This document shows, piece after piece, positions 12,679 through 24,583 of a stretch of DNA of 64,000 bases; within the stretch, counting starts at the first letter, position 1, and each line of letters begins with the position of its first letter. Both the position numbers and the translations under genes were made by a program. Below the pieces are notes generated by a model. That model was not told the origin of the DNA. It did not search any database and saw nothing but the letters and a program-made list of their open reading frames with translations. This DNA comes from Branchiostoma floridae (lineage: Eukaryota; Chordata; Leptocardii; Amphioxiformes; Branchiostomatidae): assembly GCF_000003815.2 (NCBI RefSeq), contig NC_049991.1, forward strand, positions 9,804,506 through 9,868,505, in the 5' to 3' direction.

Positions 12679-15600
12679 CTAAACCATCTCGGGCCACTGC
12701 ATTTTTCCAACCTGACGGGCGATAATGGGGTGGAAGGACCGGCGGAGTCCCTGCTGAAGACCCTCAAGGGAGGCTTTGTTACCGTTCATTTGCTTCCATT
12801 CTAGTGAGAGAAGAAAAATTGACATTTTTATGAAATCTACGTTGAATACATGTGCGCAATTGGAAATGTGAATCTATCATCGGATAAGCTTTGAAAACCT
12901 ATTTTGTTGAAATACACAACATTGCATACACCATACATTTTTGCATATGTTTGAAATTACTTCTATTATGAGAATTAATAGAATGATTATTCCTTTTGAA
13001 TACTGTCTGTATGATTACATATGGTTTCCTGTTTATTCATATGCAACATAAAAATTTCTTACTCAGGAGCATCTGAAAAGCCATTTCTTTAACGTCCGGA
13101 CGATGCCTTTCGTAGATGCTGTCAAGGTCGGCCTGTGTCGGGAGGTTACCGGGCAGATGTCTTGCGAGACGCGACCAGCGACTGCCGACATGGTCAGCCA
13201 CATAGTTGAATACTTGTCTCAAGTCAACGTCTGTGCGGGTATAAAACATGTAACAATGGTTGATAAAAAGGGTAAAATCACAAAGATTATCTTTAGAAAT
13301 CGATAACTGTAATATTGTCTGAAATATGCAACCAAAGTTTATTTGTGTTAAACGTCAAACAGAAAACCGATGCGTAAATATTGAACATGTTGTTGACGAA
13401 CTATTACGAACTTTTGTTGATGTTGCTTTCCGTCTCCTTATTTGGAGTAGATTGGTCTTTGCAGCATGCCACGATGACAACAGCGGCCACAGCAATGCCC
13501 GCCAGACTAGCAAGACCGCCAGCAAGAGGTACAACGAATGATTCACTCTCCGCTAGGTCATAGGACAGCGTGTCATTGGCTAATGATGAGTCTAAGTCCC
13601 ATTTTGTTGTGTCTGAAATAAACAATAACAGAAGCATTAAGGGCCTGGTTCAAAACGATAGATATATTTCGTAAGTAGCTTGTCAGTGATACGGTTTCAT
13701 AATGTTTTGTCATTTGAACATCTACGCGTTACATGCTTGATGGCTTGATGGCAAAACAAAGAGAAATGTATCCAGAAAGCCATTTAGATTGCCATATGGC
13801 AAACTTGTAATCTTGATTTTTTTTTTTTAAATAAATGTTTGGAAACGTACTTCCTGTACTACTAGTGCTGGTAGTAGTCTTCTGTGTTGTTTCATTGTGG
13901 TCAGGATTTCGCAGTGATGTAGCATTGCCATGTTTGGAGTCTGTTGTACCTGGAATTGACAAAAATACATCTGGTGAGTACAAATGTATAGGGTTTTCTT
14001 TCATGTGTACCGCATCGCATTGAGTTGTAAAGGTAACTACTTCTATTCAAACATCTATCGGGTATGAAAAGAGAGGGTATAATCACAATTTGATTGAGGG
14101 AAATACCTGTGCCTGTTTTAACAGGCGAACACATCGCAGGTCCGTTTGACCCTCGGTACACCTGTCTTGTTCCCGGCTTGCAGTCACAGCGCCGCGGTGC
14201 GGTTGGAGAACACTCCTGCAGGGTGACCAGGTTACGGTCATCATCACAGGTATCGCCGCAGCTGAGACACCTGTCACCGTTGTTGTAATACCGCATGTAG
14301 AAATTGTGGGGACACTGTTCACATATCGTGCCATGTTCAGTGTCACAGTGCCTGGTGATTGGATAGAATAGTAGTCAAATTTGAAACAACTAGACATAAG
14401 TATGATAAGTATCACTTAATGTAACAGGAATGGTAAACGTTAACAAATAGGCCATGTTATCAAAATGTTTGACATGAAAAATGGCTTACTTGACAAGAAA
14501 ATGACCTGGTTCGCACAGATCACATGTCAGCGACTGTTGTCCATTGTATTCTAACGGGTAGACGCCAGGCATGGACCGGTATATCGGGGGTGAACGATGT
14601 TGCGCAATAGCGATGACGTCATCTCCCGACGATCGTGGCGAAGTCTGGAATTTGAGAAAGAAGCAAGTTTTACGTTTACGTTAAAAGGGCAGCGGGTTGT
14701 GTGATAAATTTCTCTAGATTGGACTTTGCTGACATCTATTATATGTAAAGCAAACAACGAATTGATAGGTACAAACATTGTGCAAGCTATAGTGTGAGGG
14801 TTTGTCGTGTTTTAAACTAATTGTATTGATTCTTTACGTAAACATAAGCTGACGAGAAGACTGGAGCATTTCCATCAGTATATGTATCCTATACCTTGGG
14901 GAATTTTTAGAGTGCTGCAAGCTAGAAGTAGGTACGGTCTTACATTGTGTAAGTGTCATAGTCATGTGATCCGCAAGACATCTATACTGTACACAATAGC
15001 AGGCATGGGTAAACTCAATTTGTGGCAGATCATGGACTTTGGACTCTAGAAATCACCTGTTGGCGCAAGTCCAGACACGCTCACAAATTCTAGATCATTC
15101 TACTAATTGTGGCGCAAATGTTTCACAAAATATAAAAGAGACACTTTACTGGAAAGCTAGATTGCATCCACACACGCGTACGCACACACACACGCACACA
15201 CACACACACGCATACCATCAAACTTTCAGTCCCATTAGTCGAAATATTTGCTCCACTAAACTGTAGAAACAACACTACATCAGAAACACAGTGGATTTTT
15301 AAACCCACGTCACAAAGTCATCGGATTTTGAATCAGTTTGTATTGATACCTTCCACCAGGCCTAACAAGTCTCTAAGCGAAATTTCACACACAAGACAAA
15401 GCCATGGCAAACCGCACATACCATAAATAGTCATATGAATAGATTGTAAGAAAATGGTGTGACCACACAAAACACCATAAATGTCGGAAATACAAAATTG
15501 TCCCTACAGAAATATTTCCATTCCGCTTCATCTTTAACACTTAACATCATTAAGAATCTTATCAGAGTCAATGGCAACATTGGCTGCAAATGTAGATGTG

Positions 15601-16242
15601 GATTTTGTGCATTTAGTTCACTTAGAATTACTCTCCAAGCAGAGGTTAGGCTTCGGCTGTTTTTTTTTAACCTTTTAGGCGGTTTTATCAGGTTTCTATT
15701 TTGTACTGTAGTTTTCTTGATGTGTCGCGGCCAAAGACAATCAAGAAAACAATGCAAAATAGAAACCAGATAAAAACGCCTAAAAACGTAAAAAAAAGCC
15801 TAAGCGTAACCTCTGCTTGGAGAGTAACCTAGAATACCATACAGTTTTGCTGATTCAACAAAGCAGCAAAACAAACAACAACGTGTGCAGGTGAAGATGT
15901 TAATTATCTTATTTAATCATCCACAAAAATCATTCCATTTAGAACGCAACTTTTCAAACCCAGGAATTAAGGTACGCAATCAGTTCCCACCATACTTGTT
16001 TCATTCCAGAGATCAAATTTAAGATCACTTGTGACGCAGCTTAAATGGAGCCATATATACTTTGTAAGCTTTGTATATAAACCACCACGGGAAACACACT
16101 GTTCGTTATTACGTATACGTAGGGCCCTACCATAAATTTAAAAAAAAAAGGACTTGGAGCTTACCTTGATGTTCTCTTTTGCGGCCACCCATTGCGATCC
16201 AAGTTGTAGCGTAACGGCAACAAGGATCCAAAATGTAGACAT
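12679..16242 (-). CDS. TNF-receptor-superfamily death receptor
   Basis: A type I membrane receptor of 355 aa, assembled from seven exons with matching phases: 16242-16165, 14644-14490, 14351-14107, 13949-13851, 13612-13412, 13230-13063, 12800-12679. Exon 1 encodes a signal peptide (residues 1 to about 21). Residues 67-152 hold 12 cysteines in TNFR spacing (CDLCEPGHFL at the start), about two and a half cysteine-rich modules. A Thr/Ser-rich stalk follows (about 160-190). Residues about 218-242 are a transmembrane helix, and about 261-352 a Death domain split over two exons (GSRWSRLARHLPG, then WKQMNGNKASLEGL). By family knowledge it would bind a TNF-like ligand and recruit Death-domain adaptors. 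The exon 5 donor (GTTCGT) is weak. I cannot assign orthology to a particular vertebrate receptor. Confidence 0.9.
15169..15210. repeat. CA-rich microsatellite
   Basis: An imperfect CA/CG dinucleotide run in intron 1 of the death-receptor gene. The ORFs across it are low complexity. Confidence 0.85.
15629..15826. mobile_element. Fold-back MITE, family A copy 2
   Basis: This 198-bp near-palindrome has termini TACTCTCCAAGCAGAGGTTA and their complement. The flanking duplication is 9 bp with one mismatch, ACTTAGAAT (15620-15628) and ACCTAGAAT (15827-15835). The arms share the interior with copy 1 (GGCTTCGGCTG, AACCTTTTAGGC). It sits in intron 1 of the death-receptor gene. Confidence 0.88.
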
Positions 16243-17142
16243 CGGCGCCTGAGCTTTGTAACCTCCTTGGCAGTGTCCCTGAGTCAACTCAACCAACTCT
16301 ACCGGATTCAAAACCTCCGGATATACTAGTCTGTAGCGCACAGTGTAACTTTCAAAGTCTTTGATGAGTAGTATTGACGTCTCGCTGCCGTTTGCAAGGT
16401 CCGTCCATAAACTTAGTTGAGCAAAACTTTTGATGTCGTAATTCCTACGTGTCCTAAAGTCGAATGATTCGTGTATGGGACCTACGTATGTATATGTGGA
16501 GGGTCTGACGATGGGGAATCCCCAAAACCCTGATTTTGGCGCCATGGCATTCTTCCAACCAGCAATCGGACTTTGCCCAATCACAAGCTATGACATCATT
16601 GCTGACTAAAAACTAATGACCTTAAATAACTCGAAGATGGCGTAAACCCAATTGACCCTTACTGTTTACAGCAATCTTTCTAAAGAGTCATTAAGAGTGC
16701 ATCAAGAGTTTATGATTAGGACATGACATGATACGACATGAAACGGACCACATCTTTACAGTGGATGAACTGACCTGACCCCAAGAGGAAGGACAACAAT
16801 CAAGACCTGGGTCAGCTACGCAGTCAAATTCAGCTAACTCCTCACTATAATCACGTTCTTAAGATGAAGGTGAACTTTGAAGTTTAACTTTTTAAGTTAA
16901 CAAAATAAACCAGCTGCATCGACATTTGACGAATTTGATAATAACAATATTAATTTTATTTATATCTAATGACACATAGGAAAACCATACGTACATTATT
17001 GTAAATATGGAAAAAGAAAACAATGAGAGCAAAGTGATAAAGTACAAACATAACATACAATGTAGTACCCGAAAGAATTCATACTAGTAGTAAAAGTAGC
17101 CAAATATAATCATTACCAACTATTTAAACGTCAAATGATATC
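16243..17142. other. Upstream region of the death-receptor gene
   Basis: Directly upstream of the receptor start codon the minus-strand frame stays open to 16584, so an earlier in-frame ATG is possible. I prefer 16242 because the signal peptide begins there. Beyond about 16600 the sequence is AT-rich and I see no other gene. Confidence 0.45.
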
Positions 17143-17402
17143 TTATAGAAAATGCTAAACTTTCTTTCCAACACTGAATTAGTATATAGGGACTTACCCT
17201 AAATTTTCGGTCGAACTCCGTCAACCTTGTTCACAGAATGACCCTATCTCCAGCAGTGACGTCAGGAACATACCACTTTTGCAGGCGGGGGTCATAAGTA
17301 TCAGAAAGCCTATGTCGCCCCCCGTCTCTGTTGAGCGAAAATTTAGGGTAAGTCCCTATGTACTAATTCAGTGTTTGAAAGAAAGTTTAGCATTTTCTAT
17401 AA
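17143..17402. mobile_element. Inverted-repeat (fold-back) element
   Basis: Two arms of about 67 bp, 17143-17209 and 17336-17402, are inverted complements with only a few mismatches (TTATAGAAAATGCTAAAC outermost, ACCCTAAATTTTCG innermost). About 126 bp lie between them. There is no clear target duplication, although GTCAAATGATATC occurs just outside the left arm and again at about 17438-17450. It is probably a MITE unrelated to family A. Confidence 0.75.
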
Positions 17403-17624
17403 TGTATTCTACCAACACAGATGAACTTTCATGCTAAGTCAAATGATATCGGTCATCCAGTGTAATGTCATGGCAAAAAAATTCGACGGTGGCAAACACC
17501 ACTGTTATTTCAAGTTGTACTAATACGTAGTCATACGACATCAAGTAAAGCAAACCCATCTCTTTCCTAAACTTCAAATTTACCGTGGTATTAAATGAGG
17601 CCTATGTTCTATGCTAACGTAGCT

Positions 17625-20600
17625 TCAGGCTGGCGTAACTTCCATCCACATCCCGCCCTTGGCACACATGACGATCAACATCTCTTTCTGCGCAGGGCGT
17701 GTCGGGTCGACTTCAAAGACAAATCTGTCAAAACAAAATGCAGAGGGAGTGTCATTTAGGCCTACGTCACCCCATACCCGGGGCCCGGCTGGGCTGTTTG
17801 CGGAAACGAAAGATTAAAGTTTTTGCGTTTTGTGTTTGCGTTTTGTGGTTTTGTTGTCTTTTATATCGTTTCCCCAAACTGCCAGGCCCCTTTGTGAAAA
17901 TGTGACGTTAGCCTTATATAAAATTACCTTTTTTTTTCAGTTGTACCGAAGCATTGTTTGTAACGATTTACATGTAATACGTCTAGTGACTATAGTCATA
18001 ACCTTAGCATATATTACACAGCTGCTCGAATAGGTCTACAAAGAAACAAACACGTCAGGGCACTCGCTGTTGCTTCATGTTTGAGGAGATACATATTCCT
18101 GGCATATGCATTTGTTAATTCCTTTATAAAGACTGAAAACGGTAATTCCCTTACTTGTGTATCAGCCTTGCAAGCAGCACCTTCGCTTCATTCATCGCAA
18201 AGTTCTGACCGATGCAGTTCCTGAACAGGGATGACAATGTGATGTATTAATTGGATATGGCTCGATCATATCATGACAAAGACGGCTAACCTACAAACTA
18301 GAGTTTCTTCAATCCATGCAGATAAAGAAGGACTGACCTCTGTCCTGCAGAAAACGGCAAGAAGGCGTGAGAGTCTCTGTCTTTCATGCGCTCAGGGCGG
18401 AAACGACTCGGATCAAACTCCTGTAACGTAACAGGTCATGTCATCAAACTATACCAAAATAAGATTTATAACATAATAACGATTAAAAACCTGTTGAAGA
18501 CTAGACATTTGGGGTAAGTTATGGTGACAATCCAAAAGTTAATATCGAACAACATACTAAATAGGAAACTAGGGGAGGGATGTGGAAATACGTATGACAG
18601 TTTGTCATGTCTGCCAGAGAATGTTTGACCTTAAGAGCTTAAGCTTAAACAATAGGTCCCGATTTTCTGAGTCTATATGAGCAAGTATCGGTGAAATAGA
18701 TAGTTTCATCAGGTTTGTAAGCCACTGAATAGAAAAATCCGGTGTTCGTCTGTCGCCTTCCTCGAGATTGCACTGCATTAACTACCTATTCACATGTATG
18801 TATATGCTAAGTAAGTACTTAACGCTTGGAAACGTATGTGCCAGCAGCGACACCTATCTGTCTTGCGTTATAAAAGCAGTCAGAATTACCCATCAAAAGA
18901 AGGTGAAAGATCTAGAGGGTCACCAGAAATGTCAGTATTGAATAAACGCTTGTGTACAAACAACGTTGAGCTAATATAAATCTCCACATTTGATAAATTG
19001 CAGAGACTCGAATGGACCAATTAAAGTCCATACCATATGATCGGGTCCCCAGACAGCCGGGTTATGGTGCAGTCCGTACAGGTGTATGCCTATGTCAAAC
19101 CCCTTTGGCACAGTCACACCGTCAATCACAGTGTCCTCCAGCGTGGCGCGCGTGATCATAGGAACAGGAGTGTGTAGCCGCATGGCTTCTTTCAGACACA
19201 TGGTCAGGTAGGGGAGTTTGTGTAGGTCTGCCCTGAAATGACATTTGGCAAAAAATATTTACAGCTGTTCAAGCTAAGAGCTAACAAGAAGCATTAAATC
19301 CTCTTGCATATTACAATGAAATTCTGTTGTTTATTTCAACTTTGAACCCAGTAGCTCATTTTTTTTTTCGTAAAAGGTTCGTGACTCACGGCAGATAACC
19401 ACCATTCATATAATTTGCCTCGTGTAAGTTAGTCACATATTGAAGTGAATCATACTGTTTTTCTTCCGACTGAAAGTGCAACGTTCTATCATAACCTCCG
19501 TCACAAGCTGCTTAGGCCCTTGTAGAGCCAAGTACAAACGGTGCCAAATTCCCTTGCTGTTTCAGTATTAGCAACGAGGGTTGATTAAATCGCCTTGGTA
19601 TAAGACTATATTTCTATAAGGAGCTAGCCTTTCAACGTGCGCGAGGTAACTTTTGGAACATGGGACCCCATTTTATGTCTCTTTCAAAAGAAGGGTGACT
19701 GGGTGTGGCCCCAACCGAGATGCCCTTTCCAGGATTGAACCGATATCTTCCAGTTACTAATGGTTTTATTGAGTATTGAGTAAATATAATTCACATTGTC
19801 ACGTCAGTGGCAACACATATACATAGTCATGCGTTGAATTGCGATACGGACATTACATACAAGTAGTTAAAAGTCATCAATAAGAGCAACATCAAGAATA
19901 AAAGATCTTTACATAATTAAATTTTACTGTAAAAGTTAACTTTCAATTTACAAATAAACTTACTAATTCTAAAAACATGTGGCATTACGCACAATATCGT
20001 CCAAGTAAAAGATAATTGTACGACTACGTGTTGAGCATACGTGTCATATACGGGACAGCGCTGTTTCTACATCGTTCTGTTCTACAATGAACCAAGTCCA
20101 AGTTGTTTGAGGAGCGAGTCTATCTGCCACTAATATGGCTCTGTCTGTCCGGTGGCAGGAGATGACGGTACTGGTTGGAATTGAGAAGAGATTTGGCAAA
20201 CTTCAGTGCAGTTACCAACTAATTGGAACCAGGAGCTCAACTGTGAGGCTACTATACCAGCTGAGCTACAGGGACATTGCTTTACAATGACACCTTACCA
20301 TTGAATCGTGTCATCCTCCCTCCCGGACAGCAGATGATTCACCTCTTCCCGCACCTTGTCCTGATGATGGGGATGTTGGGCAAGGGAGTACAGGGTCCAG
20401 GAAAGGGCACTTGCTGTCGTCTCATGCCCTGATAAAACGATCCTTCCAGCGTAAATCTCTTTACAATCATCCTTAGTATTTAAAGTTACAAGCTAAGAGT
20501 ATGTCAGTAACAACTCTGCAATGTAACTATATTGTATGCATCTTGAACATTGTATGGAACTTTATATTTCATGACTTTCCTGGATATTTGCGCCGATATT

Positions 20601-22584
20601 GCCGTAGTTTCTCGCCATTACGGGTTAAAATACGAGATATTATTTACAAGAATTGCTATGAAGCATTGTTATAGAAAATGAACAAACAAACAAACAAACA
20701 AGCTGTAAGGTCACCAGCAAACAAGAAGGTGTCCACCTCTTCCCTGATCTCCAGATCCGTCAGCCCCGTCCCGTCCTCGTGCCGTGCGGACAGCAGGATG
20801 TCGATGAAGTCCAGCCTGGTGTTCTGGCCTGGACGTCCGTTCCGGTTCTAGACACAAACAAATGTTTACATTTATTTGCTTAGCTCCGTGAAGGAGGTTC
20901 ACCTCCTAGGGCGTATTGCGATTGATTGTATCTGCGTGATGTCAGCTATAACCCAAGATATTTTTCATGCATTTGTAAGCGCTTTGGAATTTTGTCTGTC
21001 AGTACCATCCCATGTGTTCACATCTTTGAAAGAGAAATGTCGAGTTCGAAGCGGGGCATCACCAAATGCCAACGTTATGTTTGATGATTCTAATCAACAT
21101 AGAGTGTACATTTAGATCTGGAGCATTGTGACATTCGCTTTGTGCAGATAAGGCTTAGGTCCCAATTGCACCGGTGCCCGTCAGGGATGTAGCCCCGGCC
21201 GGGCTCCGGAGCCACAAATTTGCCTTGGTGGCCGTGGACTGCCGGATACCGGGGGTATACGTACCCCTCGGTGTTCCCTACAGGTATGTCACGGTGCCTA
21301 TTTGTTTCTGTGTCCCGGGCTCAGTTTAAGTCTGACTTAGATTCAACCCGGTGCCTGGCCGGGCCCCAAAATACCACCGGAGCCGCAAGGTGTCCCACGG
21401 GGCCACGTAGGGATCACGCCCGAATCTGGATCATCACCAGAAGACTACTTACTTGTTGCTGTCTCCTCTTCGTAATGATGGATCCTGCTTTGTCCTGGAT
21501 GGATTTACACAAGCGAATGTATTCTCGCCCACTGGGAAGCCGGTTGTACGCGGAAACCGATAGCCAATATATCGGGTTGCTACACAAACAACATGACGAA
21601 AAACATTGGAAGTCTTCTAATGTCTGTATTCAGTGTTCAGTTGCGATTGCAGATCCACAAATGGTCTGGCATGTCGTTTTAGAACGTGAGTACGCATCAG
21701 CCTGTGATTGGATGATTGACTGATGATGATTAAAACACTCAACATCAAATTGTACTTACAACTGCATCTCGACAAACAGGAGTTTAAGCTTCCGAATCGC
21801 TGCGACGTACTCATTCTTGGTCCTGATGAGGGAAGAAATAAGTAAAGGGCCGGGTGGTATGTGAACCTAGTCCTCGACAAGAATTTTAGCAGATTACTTC
21901 GTCAAACCCTATAAAAAATCGATAAATGATGTTGCTTTTAAGACTGACCTTAGACTACGTACTGACGAAAACCATACGGATATTATGTGTCGTTTTCGTT
22001 AATCATAATCCCTTTTTGATTTATATCTGACTTACTCATCTGACATCTGTCCCCCTGAAAAAGCACACTGTAGGATGATTTCCAGGGTACACATGCTGGC
22101 CTCTTGGAACATCTCAAAAGCATGACGGATTTTAGCAGTCTCTGATAGCTTGCTCTGTGGAAGCAAGGAAAGGTATGTCTGTCCTTATAACAACGGCAAG
22201 TTTATTTATATTCTTCAAATGTGCAAGTTTGAGTGACTTCTATATAAGAAGTTACGTTGAATAAATCTATAGCCACAGTGAATGTTTTCTTAAGTTAACA
22301 GAATGAAGGCAGCAAACATGATACTGCTCTAGATCATCATAATTGGCCACGACAATTATTTCGAATTCAAAGAAAAAAATATCAATATTTACTATCATTT
22401 CCGTGGCTTCCTTGTTGTAGACACTGACGTACTGTTTGAGGATATCGAAGTGAAAGGCAGGCGTGAGGAGTCGGCGGTGAACCCTCCACTGGTCTCCGTC
22501 ACTCAGGAACAAGCCGTTACCTGGCAACGCGAGGAAATACAGTCATACTTAATCCATGTATCAGTACGTGTGCGTGTGTTTGTG

Positions 22585-22673
<89 letters not shown>

Positions 22674-24583
22674 TCATCATCATCATGTCCGTGTATGCGT
22701 GTGTGCAGTCACGGTAGAGACTCCGATCCGATCTGGTAGAATCGACGGTTGTGTTGGTAGAGATCCCGATCGGAGTCCAGTGTCATGCATATACAGCATT
22801 ACAAGATATTTAGTCGTAATATAGTTCCTTACGTATATATCATGGTTCTACATTGAATGATCGCAAATGATCGCATGTCAGTGTGACTGCAAGGGAAGAT
22901 TTGTCCCAACTTCGCAACGTTGGCACACCCTAGTGAGATACCCGCTGAAGAACTCACCTAGCCACGGTCGTAGAGAGCCGTACACACTTCCCTTTTCACC
23001 TTTAAACACACAGAAGACATGTCAAAGTATGAATGAATGAGATATTATTGCCTTCTTCGGGAGAAAACAGTGCTTTTGCATATCGCGCCAGATTACCAAA
23101 TGAATATGGTATGTTTTAATTGTCCGAAGAAGTAATTTCACACCATATAAACTCGAAATACACTTTACACGAAAATTGTATTTGATATATCGCCCTTCCA
23201 GATAATGTCAAATTGTTTTCGAATGTAAGATTGCATTATGGTAATAACTTTATATTGTACAAAAATTGTACAAGGTACAAAGTATGGTATCTAATGGTGA
23301 AGTAGATAATTATGTACACATTTACTGGTAGAGTACATAATAATATTATGCCGCACTTTGAATGACACGGATCTGGCTGTGTTTAAAAAACGTAATTGTA
23401 GAGAGAGTCACACTTAAAATGATTTGTTCTGTGTCACAAAATAACTTACTCTGGGACCTCAGAAGCTGCCTGATGGTTTCTGGATGAGTTACCACAACAA
23501 CATTGAACAATCCTGCCCAGTAAGTGTGCGCCCGCGCGTGCTTCTCCACAACGTCCCGTGTCATGGACAGGTACTTCTCACCAAACGTGCCGTCAGTCTG
23601 TGTGTCATACGTAACTCCGTTATTAATAATAATGATGATCTTTATTTGCAAGTTCTTGCCCTCATGGGCTAAATGAATGTGATTCGATAGTATTGAATGA
23701 GATACTGAAGACTAGATACTATTACAAGTAGTACTACAAGTGAACAAAACATATGGAGCTATGCTAATATCATTTTGCGAAATGGTGTTCTTTCAGATAT
23801 TTCAAAAATGTTATTGTCTTAAAATCTTCCAACTACCAACGATATTCTAACTTTTCATTTTCACTTTCATCTGCCTTCAAAGAAAAATGTCAAACCCACG
23901 AATATGTAATGTAGAACCTTGTAGTAGACTAGGTAACTAGGATACCATGCACTGTTGGTTAATCTATATACATCATTAATTTTTAACGTGGATCTAAAAA
24001 ATAATGCCAGGATTTGCAAATGTCGATTCGATAGACAGTCCTCGATAGTTCGAATTGGTGCGGGTAATTTGTACATATTATAGATTTATACACTCAAAGT
24101 ATCTATCTGTAAGCGCTTTTGTATTAACGTCACTATATTACAACAGTTCCGCTGTAAGTTTAAATGTATGAGCAGTTCATACATTTTGTATTGCTTTTTT
24201 TTGGGGGGTGTATTTGTGCAGGGTATGGCTCACATATAGCCATAGTTCCCAACCTCTGGCAGTACAACAGTATTGTAGTACACACCCCTTTCCTACAATG
24301 ATAATCTACCGAGAAGCTGAATATGTTAGTGTCATTCGAATGAAATGTTAGTGCCGTGTTGTGAAATGCCATGAATTTCATAGTTGTAATCGTAAGAACG
24401 TTTCAGGCCCACCAAGTGATGGTTGCCGTAGAGCCAGTGGTAGGGAGGGCAGGGGAACTTGCTTCCAAGACGTATGTGCTCCTGAAGACTTAAGAGAACC
24501 TTAACGACCGCGTACACAAGTGCTGAGAGAAGAAGTCCGACCAGAAGGCCTGAGAGGTCGTGAATTTCTACCAGGCCGATCAT
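17625..24583 (-). CDS. Cytochrome P450, CYP4 family
   Basis: A microsomal haem-thiolate monooxygenase of 502 aa, assembled from 13 exons with consistent phase: 24583-24413, 23597-23450, 22999-22958, 22520-22393, 22154-22036, 21822-21760, 21579-21453, 20847-20715, 20428-20299, 19232-19034, 18420-18338, 18220-18155, 17724-17625. The N-terminus has a membrane anchor (about residues 10-32) and a proline-rich hinge ([11 protein letters not shown]). The I-helix reads [13 protein letters not shown] (about 301-315), the K-helix ExxR is E369-R372, and the haem loop is FSAGQRNCIG with ligand Cys450. The motifs and [10 protein letters not shown] match CYP4, which typically omega-hydroxylates fatty acids or eicosanoids. 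The Glu that binds haem covalently in many CYP4s (FEGHDTT) is Ala here. The exon 1 donor (TTG/GTGGGC) is the least certain junction. Confidence 0.93.
19690..19741 (-). mobile_element. SINE-like relic with B box
   Basis: On the minus strand GGTTCAATCC (19741-19732) resembles a tRNA-type B box. It is followed by GGAAAGGGCATCTCGGTTGG and GGCCACACCCAGTCACCC. The tail resembles a stretch at about 36110-36140. There is no A box, so this is a truncated relic. It lies in a P450 intron. Confidence 0.4.
20120..20275 (-). mobile_element. tRNA-derived SINE-like element
   Basis: On the minus strand the head reads like a tRNA gene: an A-box-like TAGCTCAGCTGG (20268-20257), then a B-box-like GGTTCCAATT (20230-20221), in correct order and spacing for an internal Pol III promoter. 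No full cloverleaf forms and no CCA or terminator is obvious, so a SINE is more likely than a functional tRNA. It lies in the intron between the P450 exons at 20715-20847 and 20299-20428. The left end is approximate. Confidence 0.5.
21150..21440. other. GC-rich intronic block, probable repeat
   Basis: A GC-rich island with CCCGGCCGGGCTCCGG-type words in an otherwise AT-rich P450 intron. A related GC-rich phrase (CCCGGGGCCCGGCTGGGC) occurs at about 17776-17795. It is possibly a dispersed repeat, but I do not recognise the family and see no coding signal. Confidence 0.35.
22592..22672. repeat. (TG)n microsatellite
   Basis: About 40 uninterrupted TG dinucleotides, followed by a short CAT repeat, in a P450 intron. 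Such alternating purine-pyrimidine DNA is known to favour Z-DNA and is usually polymorphic. The ORF across it is spurious. Confidence 0.97.

Noticed and set aside
15431-15773. ORFs of about 105 residues on both strands
   Set aside because: They span the second copy of the same palindromic MITE and contain no conserved domain.
20221-20275. Functional tRNA gene
   Set aside because: A- and B-box-like motifs are present, but no acceptor stem or complete cloverleaf can be folded, so a SINE relic fits better.
22450-22824. 124-residue ORF on the plus strand
   Set aside because: It is antisense to a P450 exon and then runs through the (TG)n microsatellite as a Cys-Val repeat.
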